Shown here: positions 18,492-26,720 of the stretch, one piece after another
How positions within the stretch are numbered: the first letter of the stretch is position 1
How the letters are laid out: each line of letters begins with the position of its first letter
Source of the DNA: Rhodococcus sp. AW25M09
Lineage (GTDB): Bacteria; Actinomycetota; Actinomycetes; Mycobacteriales; Mycobacteriaceae
Length of the DNA stretch: 64,000 nt
Assembly: GCF_000333955.1 (NCBI RefSeq)
Contig: NZ_CAPS01000018.1
Location: 16,516-80,515 of the forward strand
Direction: 5' to 3'
Made by a program: the position numbers and the translations under genes
The notes under the pieces: model-generated
What the model was told of the DNA's origin: nothing
Databases searched by the model: none
What the model saw: only the letters and a program-made list of their open reading frames with translations

Positions 18492-18927
18492 AAAGCGGAA
18501 CACGAGACCGCACGCCGCCGGAACCACCTGCACCACCGAGGATGCCGCCGAGCAGGTCCCCGAGCCCGCCACCCGCCCCTGCGGATCCGCCGGAACCGCC
18601 CGTGGGCTTCTTGGCCAGGTACGCCATGACGATGGGCGCAAGAATCGGCAGCACCTTCTGCACCAGTGACGCGTCCGCGCGTCCAGTGATTCCGCCGAGC
18701 GCGCAGGTGACCTGGTTATCCTTGTCACCGAATACATTCGACACGATCTTGGCACCGTCGTCGGTATCGACCTGATCGATGTCGATGCCGCCGTCCAGTA
18801 GCCCGGACGCCGAATGCTTCTGCAGAGCGTTCTCCAGCGACGCTGCGCCGGAGCTGTCCTGCGCATTGGCCTCGAGACCGATAGGGATCTGAGCAAGAAG
18901 TTCGTCGAGCGATGCGATGAGTTCCAC
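18427..18927 (-). pseudogene. Degenerate DUF937 gene (internal deletion, abnormal tail)
   Basis: The frame shows DUF937 features: SLDELLAQIPIG, LEANAQDSSGAASLENALQKHS, GLLDGGIDIDQVDTDDGAKIVSNVFG, LPILAPIVMAYLAKK and a Gly-rich GGLGDLLGGILGG. Between LLAQIPIG and LEANAQ the usual segment of about 25-30 residues (the AEQLGVDE...ALPALLGG-type helix pair) is missing. After the Gly-rich end the protein runs on into an unrelated Arg/Ser-rich tail that reads antisense through the ferredoxin reductase 3' end. GTG 18927 is the first start downstream of the terminator hairpin. Both defects point to a decaying gene, although a short functional variant cannot be excluded. Confidence 0.6.
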
Positions 18928-18940
18928 CTCGAGAAGGGGG

Positions 18941-18959
18941 GGCACCCTCGGTGGGTGCC
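18941..18959. terminator. Stem-loop after the SGNH hydrolase
   Basis: GGCACCC-TCGGT-GGGTGCC is a perfect seven-pair stem with a five-base loop, 13 bases beyond the SGNH stop codon. No U-tract follows, which is common for actinobacterial terminators. Confidence 0.65.
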
Positions 18960-18972
18960 GACGCATCAGACC

Positions 18973-19858
18973 TCAGTTCTCCCGCACGACGAGGGCGACG
19001 CCTTCTGCGATCGCTGCCATTCCTGCCGCCGTCGGATGCAGCGGCGCGGCCGGATTCTGTGGGATGACGCCCTCGAAGTACCGCTGATCGGGAGCGACGC
19101 AGACGTCGTGGCCGACGCTCAACGGCTCGGTGTCGACGAACTCCGCGCCGTGTTCGCTTGCCTGCGCCTTCAGTGCCTCGTTCATCGCGGTGATGCTGCT
19201 CTGGATGTAGTCGGCGTCCTCGGGCAGAATCGGTTGGGTGGGGAAGCAACCACCATCGGGCAGATAGGTGCCGTACCCGACGACCAGGACCCGTGCGTCG
19301 GGCGCGCGCTCGGCCACCGCGTCGAGCATGGTTCCCCACTTCGGTGAGTTCTCCGCAATGGCGGCGGCGACGGTGTCGATACCGCCCGCGGTGAGCCGGT
19401 CTTTGCAGACGTTGGTCGCCGAGGTGCTCGCGAACGTCAGGCACTGCACGGCCGTCGAGACCAGCCCGATGTCGTTCCCACCGATCGTGACTGTCACCAG
19501 GTCGGTGTCGGCGCTGAGCGCATCGAGTTGCACGGGCACCTCTCCGCTGGATGTGCCCTGGGGAGCGGAGACGATGTTCTCGGTGACGGCCCCCGAGCAG
19601 GTGACATCGACGAACGAGGCGACCGCCGAGTTGCGCCGCGAGAACGTGTGGGTAGTTGGAATCGGACTGTTGGCATCCCGGTACGCCCACCTGGTCGGGG
19701 ATGCGTGGGCCCGCCGCGGCCGAATCCCCCAGTGCGACGTAGTTCAGCGGAGCGGCAGGGGTCTGCGCGGGGGATTGTGTTGCGGAAGATTCCGACGTGC
19801 AGGCCGCGAGCACGCAGGCGGTCACCGCGAGACCGACGCAGATTCCTGGGCTTCTCAC
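18973..19858 (-). pseudogene. SGNH/GDSL hydrolase lipoprotein split by a frameshift
   Basis: From GTG 19858 the N-terminus is a lipoprotein signal (VLAAC lipobox), followed by YVALGDSAAAG with the SGNH serine and DSNYPHVLAAQLGG. The frame then turns to Arg-rich nonsense. The expected continuation (ASFVDVTCSGAVTENIV, VTIGGNDIGL, VGYGTYLPDGG, PLHPTAAGM with the catalytic His) lies in another minus-strand frame ending at 18973. The switch falls at about 19618-19626, where one extra base (or two lost bases) explains it. All SGNH blocks exist but in two frames. Authentic mutation and sequencing error cannot be told apart here. Confidence 0.8.
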
Positions 19859-19939
19859 AGCTTCGACGCTACAGCTGCCGGTAACCTCGACCAGGTTGTC
19901 CAGAGAAATGCATCTACACATCGAAGGCAGGCACACTCC

Positions 19940-20044
19940 ATGATCACCGATTTCATCAACGCGATCCTCGGCGGCTTCGGCTCCATCTCCGCAGGCAGCA
20001 GTGGCTTCGAGCTGGCACCGGGCACTCTGCCTTTCGGGCTGTAG
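19940..20044 (+). CDS. Small hypothetical protein, 34 residues
   Basis: Starts with MITDFINAILGGFGSISAG and ends LPFGL, with an amphipathic hydrophobic N-terminal half. A GGCAG site precedes the ATG, and two strong stem-loops immediately follow the stop, which supports a genuine short transcript. No function is recognised. Confidence 0.45.
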   Translation: MITDFINAILGGFGSISAGSSGFELAPGTLPFGL

Positions 20045-20045
20045 A

Positions 20046-20061
20046 GACCGGCCGACCGGTC
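20046..20061 (+). terminator. Stem-loop directly after the 34-residue ORF
   Basis: GACCGG-CCGA-CCGGTC is a perfect six-pair stem with a tetraloop, starting two bases after the stop codon at 20042-20044. Confidence 0.55.
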
Positions 20062-20066
20062 ACCTC

Positions 20067-20096
20067 TGCGGTGCCGACGATTCGATCGGCACCGCA
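20067..20096. terminator. Strong 11-pair stem-loop
   Basis: TGCGGTGCCGA at 20067-20077 pairs perfectly with TCGGCACCGCA at 20086-20096 across an eight-base loop. It is the strongest hairpin seen in the window and separates the 34-residue ORF from the next small gene. No U-tract is present. It could also be a regulator site, but its position favours termination. Confidence 0.6.
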
Positions 20097-20112
20097 CGGG
20101 TACACCGTAGTC

Positions 20113-20271
20113 ATGACTACCCCGAACAACGACGACGCTGCTGCCCCCGACGCGAAGAAGGACGTTCAGTCGGACCCGGCTGCGGCCCCTGAAGGCAACG
20201 ATTGGGCCAGCGAAGGCGGCGCAACCCCAGCCGGCCCCGCTACCGACGACGAGCGAACCGACAAGAATTAG
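20113..20271 (+). CDS. Small acidic, disordered hypothetical protein
   Basis: 52 residues (MTTPNNDDAAAPDAKKDVQS...), composed mostly of Ala, Asp, Pro, Glu and Gly, with no hydrophobic core. It appears intrinsically disordered. Short acidic proteins of this kind are frequent unassigned genes in Nocardiaceae. It is convergent with the next gene and the two stops overlap. Confidence 0.55.
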   Translation: MTTPNNDDAAAPDAKKDVQSDPAAAPEGNDWASEGGATPAGPATDDERTDKN

Positions 20272-20510
20272 CCGGTCAATCGGCGGGGAGCAACCCGCAG
20301 CGTGCGGACATCGCCTGCTGACACGATGTGCTCGACCGATTCGCCCTGGGCCGACTTGGATCCGTCGACGGCGAAGCTGACGCGAGCGTCACCAAGCCAA
20401 TCGACGCCTACGACTACGCCCACGGTTCCCGTGGGAATCCCGCTGCGCCATCGCACGCGCCCAAGATTTCGAACTGTGATCACGGTCTCGCCGATCTCGA
20501 AATGCCCCAT
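20268..20510 (-). CDS. Small SH3-barrel-like hypothetical protein
   Basis: 80 residues. The pattern FEIGETVITVRNLGRVRWRSGIPTGTVGVVVGVDWLGDARVSFAVDG alternates short strands with Gly turns, as in small SH3-like barrels. No enzymatic motif is seen. It faces the disordered protein gene and diverges from the flavoprotein gene at 20749. The role is unknown. Confidence 0.6.
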   Translation of the reverse strand: MGHFEIGETVITVRNLGRVRWRSGIPTGTVGVVVGVDWLGDARVSFAVDGSKSAQGESVEHIVSAGDVRTLRVAPRRLTG

Positions 20511-20656
20511 GCGCCCCCCTGGCTCGTTTCTTACCGACTAGTAGACCTCGAGTGAACGCCCTGCTCAAGCGGTAGATCCGCGCTTATCGACGAAGTCGGC
20601 GAACACCGGGGTAGCCATTGTGCGCACTAATGGGTGATTCCCCCAGTTGTGGTCGC

Positions 20657-20678
20657 AAAATACGTCAGACAGTATTTT
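20657..20678. promoter_or_regulatory. AT-rich palindrome upstream of the flavoprotein gene
   Basis: AAAATAC-N8-GTATTTT, perfect seven-base arms, in an AT-rich stretch (20655-20720) that stands out against the GC-rich surroundings. It lies about 70 bases before the ATG and looks like a regulator operator or promoter core. The rest of the 238-base gap (20511-20748) shows only the minor hairpin GCGG-TAGAT-CCGC near 20570. Confidence 0.5.
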
Positions 20679-20748
20679 CTACCTCAATAACTTGCTGTTC
20701 TCGCAACTTTTCTTGCTGCTATGCAGCCTGCGGAGTGACACTCTCTGC

Positions 20749-21723
20749 ATGACTTCAGACACTGTTCACCACACTCCGGTCGACGCAATCGTCGTCGGCG
20801 GCGGCGTTGCCGGACTCAGCGCTGCCGTTGCCCTCGGCCGCTCTCGCCGATCCGTCGTGGTCGTCGACGCGGGTGATCCGCGAAACGCGCCCGCAGCACA
20901 CTCGCACAACTACCTCACCCGCGACGGTGAGTCGCCACTCGAACTGGTCCGACTCGGCCGCGACGAGGCGCGGCACTACGGTGCGCACATCATCGACGGC
21001 ACCGCTCGTTCGGCGACCCGCACCGAATCCGGTTTCGAGATATCCCTCGCCGACGGTTCCGTCGTCCAGGGCCGACGCCTTCTGGTCACCACCGGCCTCA
21101 CCGATGTTCTGCCCGACATCCCAGGTCTCGCCGAACGATGGGGCCGCGACGTGCTGCACTGCCCGTACTGCCACGGCTGGGAGGTACGAGACCGCGCAAT
21201 CGGAATTGTCGGCAGCGCCATGGCCCAGCACCAGGCGCAGATGTGGCGTCAGCTCACCGAACATGTCACCGTGTTCGCCCACACAGCACCGGAGTTCACC
21301 GACGAGGAGTTGCAGAGACTCGCTGCGCGCGGCATCGACGTCGTCGACGAGGAGATCGCCGGGGTCGAGGTCGACAACGACGCGATCGTCGGTGTCACGC
21401 TGTCGGACGGTCGGCAGGTTCGACTCGACGCGTTGGTCGTGGGCCCCAGCTTCACCTCCCGCGCGGACATCCTGGTCTCGCTCGGCCTCGGCACCACCGA
21501 GATGGTGCTGGACGACCACGTTCTCGGCACCTACATCGAGGCCGATCCGGTCGGCGCCACCGCTGTGCCGGGCGTCTGGGTCGCCGGCAACGTCGCAGCG
21601 CCGATGGACACCGTGGTCGCTGCGGCGGCGGCGGGGGTCAAAGCAGGTGCCGCGATCAACGGTGACCTGATCGAGGAGGACGTCCGCGCCGCCGTGGAAC
21701 GAGCAAAATCCACGGCCCCCTAG
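20749..21723 (+). CDS. Thioredoxin reductase-like FAD/NAD(P) oxidoreductase with CPYC motif
   Basis: 324 residues from ATG 20749. An FAD-binding GGGVAGLSAAVALGRS lies near the N-terminus, VTTGLTDVLPDIPGL and CPYCHGWEVRD in the middle (redox-active CxxC) and VWVAGNVAAPMDTV near the C-terminus. The CPYCHGWE form is typical of thioredoxin-reductase-like monomers found beside transcription factors rather than of housekeeping TrxB. It probably reduces a small disulfide partner or a quinone. The isolated locus with its own palindromic operator suggests stress-inducible expression. Confidence 0.85.
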   Translation: MTSDTVHHTPVDAIVVGGGVAGLSAAVALGRSRRSVVVVDAGDPRNAPAAHSHNYLTRDGESPLELVRLGRDEARHYGAHIIDGTARSATRTESGFEISLADGSVVQGRRLLVTTGLTDVLPDIPGLAERWGRDVLHCPYCHGWEVRDRAIGIVGSAMAQHQAQMWRQLTEHVTVFAHTAPEFTDEELQRLAARGIDVVDEEIAGVEVDNDAIVGVTLSDGRQVRLDALVVGPSFTSRADILVSLGLGTTEMVLDDHVLGTYIEADPVGATAVPGVWVAGNVAAPMDTVVAAAAAGVKAGAAINGDLIEEDVRAAVERAKSTAP

Positions 21724-21856
21724 GCACCCGGTGCCGCAGACCGTCCCACTTCGGGCTTCGTCACCGAATGCACTACCGAAAGACGTATATTCACCGAAGG
21801 AGGCGTCGCAAAGAGTCCGCGCGAACGCCACGGGCGAACAGGAAGTAGGTCCTTCG

Positions 21857-24079
21857 ATGAACACGAAGGTCGCTGCTCCCTTCAACGTGCAGTCGACCCG
21901 AACAGCAGTGCTGGCCGCGGTGATCGTCGTCGCGACCATCGTCTTCCTTCTCGGCGACGCCGGAGTGCGCATGGGTGTCATGGTCACCGTCGCCGTCGGC
22001 TCCGTCCTCGCGATCAGCGGCGCCATCCGCAGATACCGGCCCGACGATTCTCGATGCTGGTGGGCCCTGTTCGGCGCCTCGGTGGTCTTCCTGTTCGGTG
22101 TCTCGCTCCGTACCGAGCCCAGCGCACTGGCACATACTTTTCCGCTGCTACCGGACCTGTTCACGCTGACCGGGTACGGCCTCGTCGGATATGCCCTGTC
22201 GCGCTGGATCCGAGATCGCAGATCGATCGACGACATCACTCCACTCGTCGATGCGGGTCTGATCTTCCTCGGCACGTTGTTCCTGTCGTGGTTGCTGTTC
22301 ATCTCCCCGGCCCTCGAGTCACCGCGCTCGTCGGCATCGACGGTGGTCAACGGTGTCTATCCAGCAATCGACGCAGCGCTGATCACCCTGACCACCTATC
22401 TGTTGTTCTCGTCCAAACCCCGTACAGCTGCGCTGCAATGGGCCCTGCTCGCTCTGGTCGCGGTACTCGTCGGCGACGTCTCGTACGCCTTGGCCACCAC
22501 GACCGGCGACACACCGTCGTCGGGACTGCTCGACGCCATCTACCTCTTCGCCTATCTCTCCCTGGCCATGGCGGCGCTCGATCCATCGATGCGCACCCTG
22601 TCCGAGCCGCAGACCCCTGCGCCCGCCCACAGCAACCGTCGGGTCGTGTTCGTGGTGATGCTGTTGGTCGTGTGCGCCACCGTGCCGCTGCTGGGTTCGG
22701 CAGTCTCCAGTGGCGACCTGGTCGTTCGTTCGCTGTTGCTCGCCTCGATCCTGGTGGGCGCATTCCTTCGTGGCGAGCGCGCACTGACCCGAGTCCAGAC
22801 CGGCAAGGAGCACGCCAAGTACCTGGCCGCTCACGATCTGTTGACCGGCCTACCGAACCGAACGATGCTCGACCAGGAATTCGCTCGGCACGAGCGCTCG
22901 CAGACTCCCGAACGCACCTGTGTTCTGTTCGTCGATCTCGACAATTTCAAGATGGTCAACGATTCGTACGGCCACCGCGTCGGTGACGAGCTCATCATCG
23001 CCGCAGCTCGACGTATCCGCGCCTCCGTTGCTGCCGCAGACTCCGTGATTCGGTACGCAGGCGACGAATTCGTCGTGTTGACCCGGCGCGATCGCCTGGG
23101 AGCAGAAGCGATGGCCCGCCGCATCATCGATCGAATGAACGAGCCGTTTCCGCTCAGTGCCGCGACGGCGTACGTCACCGCCTCGGTCGGCATCGCCGAT
23201 GCAGACCGGTTGCACGATGCCATTCGCGAGGCGGATACCGCGATGTATCACGCGAAGTCTCTCGGCGCAGCGCGCTATGCGTTCTTCGACGAATCCTTGC
23301 GAGCTCGCGCAACGTCGGCGATCGAGACCGCGACCGCACTACGCGGGGCGATACGACGTGGAGAGCTCGAGGTGTACTACCAGCCGATCGTCGACACCGC
23401 CTCGCGTACCACCGTCGTCTACGAGGCACTCGTCCGCTGGAATCGGCACGGCAGAGTGCGTACCCCCAACGACTTCATCCCGATCGCCGAATCGACCAAT
23501 CTCATCAAGGAGATCGGCGAATGGGTGCTGCACACCGCCATTCTGGATCTGGTGACGCTGCGCGCGAACGGGCAGAACGTCACGATGTCGGTGAACGTGT
23601 CCCCGATGCAGTTGCGCGACGATTCGCTGCCGGTCATCGTGGGACGACTGCTCGAGCTGTACGGCGTCCGTGGCTCGGATCTGGCGCTCGAGATCACCGA
23701 GAGCGTCTTGATCGACGACATGGGCACTGCGAAGAGCATTCTCGATCGACTCGCCGCGATGGGGGTACTCATCGTGCTCGACGACTTCGGCATCGGCTAC
23801 TCCTCACTGAACAGGTTGCGCGCGATGCCCATCGCGCTACTGAAGATCGACAAGTCGTTCGTCCACGAGATCGGGCGTTCCGAGTCCGACACCCAGCTGA
23901 TTCGCGCGATCGTCGCCATGGCATCGGCGCTGCCGGTTGCCACGGTGGCCGAGGGTGTCGAGACCGAAGAGCAGGCCGCCATCATCGAGGCGCTCGACTG
24001 CCGTTTCGCGCAGGGCTTTCTGTTCGGTAGGCCCGCACCCATCGCACATTGGCTCCTCGAATCGGCCGAACGACGGTGA
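21857..24079 (+). CDS. Large membrane GGDEF-EAL protein with AGDEF variant
   Basis: 740 residues from ATG 21857. Roughly the first 300 hold eight to ten hydrophobic segments. The cyclase domain begins at HDLLTGLPNRTML, and its signature reads YAGDEF (Ala for the first Gly) near residue 401, so activity is uncertain. No RxxD inhibitory site is present. The EAL domain is fully typical: YEALVRW near 523, LEITES, LDDFGIGYSSLNRL, KIDKSFV, EGVETEEQ and AQGFLFGRP. A net phosphodiesterase role is plausible. It is not obviously in an operon with its neighbours. Confidence 0.92.
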   Translation: MNTKVAAPFNVQSTRTAVLAAVIVVATIVFLLGDAGVRMGVMVTVAVGSVLAISGAIRRYRPDDSRCWWALFGASVVFLFGVSLRTEPSALAHTFPLLPDLFTLTGYGLVGYALSRWIRDRRSIDDITPLVDAGLIFLGTLFLSWLLFISPALESPRSSASTVVNGVYPAIDAALITLTTYLLFSSKPRTAALQWALLALVAVLVGDVSYALATTTGDTPSSGLLDAIYLFAYLSLAMAALDPSMRTLSEPQTPAPAHSNRRVVFVVMLLVVCATVPLLGSAVSSGDLVVRSLLLASILVGAFLRGERALTRVQTGKEHAKYLAAHDLLTGLPNRTMLDQEFARHERSQTPERTCVLFVDLDNFKMVNDSYGHRVGDELIIAAARRIRASVAAADSVIRYAGDEFVVLTRRDRLGAEAMARRIIDRMNEPFPLSAATAYVTASVGIADADRLHDAIREADTAMYHAKSLGAARYAFFDESLRARATSAIETATALRGAIRRGELEVYYQPIVDTASRTTVVYEALVRWNRHGRVRTPNDFIPIAESTNLIKEIGEWVLHTAILDLVTLRANGQNVTMSVNVSPMQLRDDSLPVIVGRLLELYGVRGSDLALEITESVLIDDMGTAKSILDRLAAMGVLIVLDDFGIGYSSLNRLRAMPIALLKIDKSFVHEIGRSESDTQLIRAIVAMASALPVATVAEGVETEEQAAIIEALDCRFAQGFLFGRPAPIAHWLLESAERR

Positions 24080-24100
24080 TCTCGGTGTTAGCGTCTGGCG

Positions 24101-26038
24101 GTGTCTGCAACCGGAATGCGCCCACTTCGCACCACCGCTCTTGCCTGTGCCCTCCTGCTGGTGCCGCTCGCCGCGTGCAGCAGCAGTGACACCACCGGTA
24201 CCGACTCCACTGCCGAGAACAGCTGCGTGCTCGGCAGCAGCGGCGGTACCCCGGTAGCAGCGACGTCGGGCGCGGGCTCGGGCGACATCTCCACCAATCC
24301 GGAAGTGGCAACCGGGTATCGATCGGACATGACCCCGGTCGAGACGCCCTCGTACTCGGTCTCGACGGCCAATCCGGTGTCGACCGAAGCAGCCTGTGAG
24401 GTATTGCGTGACGGCGGCACCGCCGCCGATGCCCTCATCGTCGCGCAGACCGTGCTCGGCCTCGTCGAACCGCAGTCGTCAGGAATCGGCGGCGGCGCCT
24501 TCCTGATGTACTACGACGCCGCCACCGGCGACGTACAGAGCTACGACGGCCGCGAGAAGGCCCCGATGAGCGCAACCGGCGACTACCTGAGATATATCGA
24601 TGACGTCGACCGTACTGTGCCGCAACCAGATGCACGGTCCAGCGGCCGCTCGATCGGCGTCCCCGGAGTGCTGCGGATGCTCGAGCAGGCCCACGACGAT
24701 CACGGCACCAAGGCGTGGGACGAGCTCTTCCGACCCGCTATCGGTCTCGCCGACAACGGAATCGAGATCAGCCCGCGGATGGCGTCGTCCATCGCCGACT
24801 CGGCCCCCAAGCTCGCCCTCGACCCCGCCTCCAAGGACTACTTCTTGCAGCCGGACGGCACCGGCAAGCCGGCCGGGACGGTCCTGAACAACCCGGCGAT
24901 GTCGAAGACGTTGTCCACCATCGCAACCGACGGTGCCGACGCGTTCTACACCGGTGACATCGCGCAGGCGATCGTCGACGCCACCGCTGACACCACCGCC
25001 GGGCGAACCGCCGGGCAGATCACGCTCGACGACCTCGCCGCGTACGAGCCCAAGACCCGAACCGCCGTGTGCACGCAGTACCGCGACCACGACATCTGCG
25101 GTATGCCGGGTCCGTCGTCGGGTGGTATCGCAGTGGCGTCGGCGATGGGGATCCTGTCGAACTTCGATCTCGCGCAATACGCACCGACGGGGATGGACGC
25201 CAACGGCGGAACCCCGACGGCCGAGGGTGTACACCTGATCTCCGAGGCCGAGCGCCTCGCCTACGCCGATCGCGACAAGTACGTGGCCGACCCGGACTTC
25301 GTGCCACTGCCCGGCGGCTCACCCGATGCCCTGCTCGATCCCGAATATCTCGGCGAGCGAGCAGGACTGATCGACGAGAGCAAGTCCATGGGGACCGCGC
25401 AGCCCGGCGACTTCGGCCCGGTGCAGTTCGCATCCTCCACCGATCCCGAGCACGGCACCAGCCACATCTCCGTCGTCGACAGCGAGGGCAACGCGGCCTC
25501 GATGACGACGACCGTCGAGTCGGCCTTCGGCTCGTTCCATATGGTCGACGGCTTCCTGCTCAACAATCAGCTCACCGACTTCTCGGCCTCCCCGGTGGCC
25601 GATGACGGGATGCCGGTGGCCAATCGCGTCGAGCCGGGCAAGCGTCCGCGCAGCTCGATGGCACCGACCTTGGTCTTCGACCGCGACGACGACGGTGCAC
25701 GCGGAGATCTGGTGCTCGTCACCGGTTCACCCGGCGGCTCGGTCATCATTCAGTTCGTCATCAAAACGTTGGTAGGACTGCTCGATTGGGGGATGGACCC
25801 GCAGCAGGCAGTGTCGATGGTCGATTTCGGTGCAGCCAACACCCCGTCCACCAACTACGGCGGTGAGCATCCGAACGTGTCGGGCGAGAACGATCCCGTG
25901 GTGGCGGCGCTTCGGGAGATGGGACAACAGGTTTCGGTCAAAGACCAGTCCAGCGGCCTGAGTGCACTGCAACGCACCGACGGCGGCTGGATCGGGGGAG
26001 CGGACCCACGCCGCGAGGGTGAAGTACTGGGCGGATGA
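24101..26038 (+). CDS. ggt: Gamma-glutamyltransferase, lipoprotein
   Basis: 645 residues from GTG 24101. The N-terminus is a lipoprotein signal with lipobox PLAAC, placing the enzyme outside the membrane. The Ntn-hydrolase is recognisable by GIGGGAFLMYYD, YDGREKAP, the autocatalytic Thr in HGTSHISVVD, PGKRPRSSMAPT and GSPGGSVIIQ. It would hydrolyse glutathione or other gamma-glutamyl compounds. In mycothiol-using actinobacteria the natural substrate is unclear. It converges with kdpE, with only four bases between stops. Confidence 0.93.
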   Translation: MSATGMRPLRTTALACALLLVPLAACSSSDTTGTDSTAENSCVLGSSGGTPVAATSGAGSGDISTNPEVATGYRSDMTPVETPSYSVSTANPVSTEAACEVLRDGGTAADALIVAQTVLGLVEPQSSGIGGGAFLMYYDAATGDVQSYDGREKAPMSATGDYLRYIDDVDRTVPQPDARSSGRSIGVPGVLRMLEQAHDDHGTKAWDELFRPAIGLADNGIEISPRMASSIADSAPKLALDPASKDYFLQPDGTGKPAGTVLNNPAMSKTLSTIATDGADAFYTGDIAQAIVDATADTTAGRTAGQITLDDLAAYEPKTRTAVCTQYRDHDICGMPGPSSGGIAVASAMGILSNFDLAQYAPTGMDANGGTPTAEGVHLISEAERLAYADRDKYVADPDFVPLPGGSPDALLDPEYLGERAGLIDESKSMGTAQPGDFGPVQFASSTDPEHGTSHISVVDSEGNAASMTTTVESAFGSFHMVDGFLLNNQLTDFSASPVADDGMPVANRVEPGKRPRSSMAPTLVFDRDDDGARGDLVLVTGSPGGSVIIQFVIKTLVGLLDWGMDPQQAVSMVDFGAANTPSTNYGGEHPNVSGENDPVVAALREMGQQVSVKDQSSGLSALQRTDGGWIGGADPRREGEVLGG

Positions 26039-26042
26039 GCGG

Positions 26043-26720
26043 TCAGCTCACGAATCGATAGCCCATTCCGGTTTCGGTGATCAGGTGCATCGGGGCGGCG
26101 GGGTCCCGTTCGAGCTTCTGCCGCAATTGGCCGAGATAGATTCGCAGATAATGTGTTTCGCGCTCATGTCCGGGACCCCAGACGGTGCGCAGTATTTCCT
26201 TCTGCGACACCAGCTTGCCCTCGTTGCGAACGAGCAGTTCGAGTACTCCCCATTCGGTGCGGGTCAGGTGCACGTTCTCACCCTGCCGAACAACGGTTTT
26301 GGCGGCGAGGTCGACGGTGAAGTCCGCGGTCTCGACGATGGGATCGGCCACGGTCTGCGGGCCGCGTCGTAGGGCAGCACGCAGTCGCGCCAACAGCTCG
26401 TCCATTCCGAAGGGCTTGGTGACGAAGTCGTCGGCACCGGCGTCGAGGGCTTCGACGGTATCGGCCGAATCGGTTCGTGCCGAGAGCACGAGGATCGGCA
26501 CCTCGGTCCAACCGCGCAGACCGGCGATCACGTCGATGCCATCGATGTCGGGGAGGCCGAGATCGAGAATCACGATGTCCGGGTGGAAGTTCGCAGCCAC
26601 CCGCAGTGCCTCACCGCCGCTCGCCGCGCTGACGACCTCGAACCCGCGCACGTTGAGATTGATCCGCAGCGCTCGGACGATCTGCGGCTCGTCGTCGACG
26701 ACGAGCACCCGCACCTTCAC
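26043..26720 (-). CDS. kdpE: KdpE response regulator
   Basis: 225 residues, OmpR-type. The receiver has VVDDEPQIVRALRINL, the phospho-acceptor Asp in DIVILDLGLPDIDG and the switch Lys in DDFVTKPFG. The C-terminal winged helix ends in LRIYLGQLRQKLERDP and ETGMGYRFV. Its start overlaps the kdpD stop by four bases. It would activate kdpFABC under potassium limitation or osmotic stress. Confidence 0.95.
   Translation of the reverse strand: MKVRVLVVDDEPQIVRALRINLNVRGFEVVSAASGGEALRVAANFHPDIVILDLGLPDIDGIDVIAGLRGWTEVPILVLSARTDSADTVEALDAGADDFVTKPFGMDELLARLRAALRRGPQTVADPIVETADFTVDLAAKTVVRQGENVHLTRTEWGVLELLVRNEGKLVSQKEILRTVWGPGHERETHYLRIYLGQLRQKLERDPAAPMHLITETGMGYRFVS

Noticed and set aside
18928..18966. 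Longer start (ATG 18966) for the DUF937 frame
   Set aside because: The added codons run through the terminator hairpin of the SGNH gene and are not DUF937-like.
21723..21735. GGCACCCGGTGCC as terminator
   Set aside because: Only a short stem with an impossible one-base loop or a four-pair stem, so it is too weak to call.
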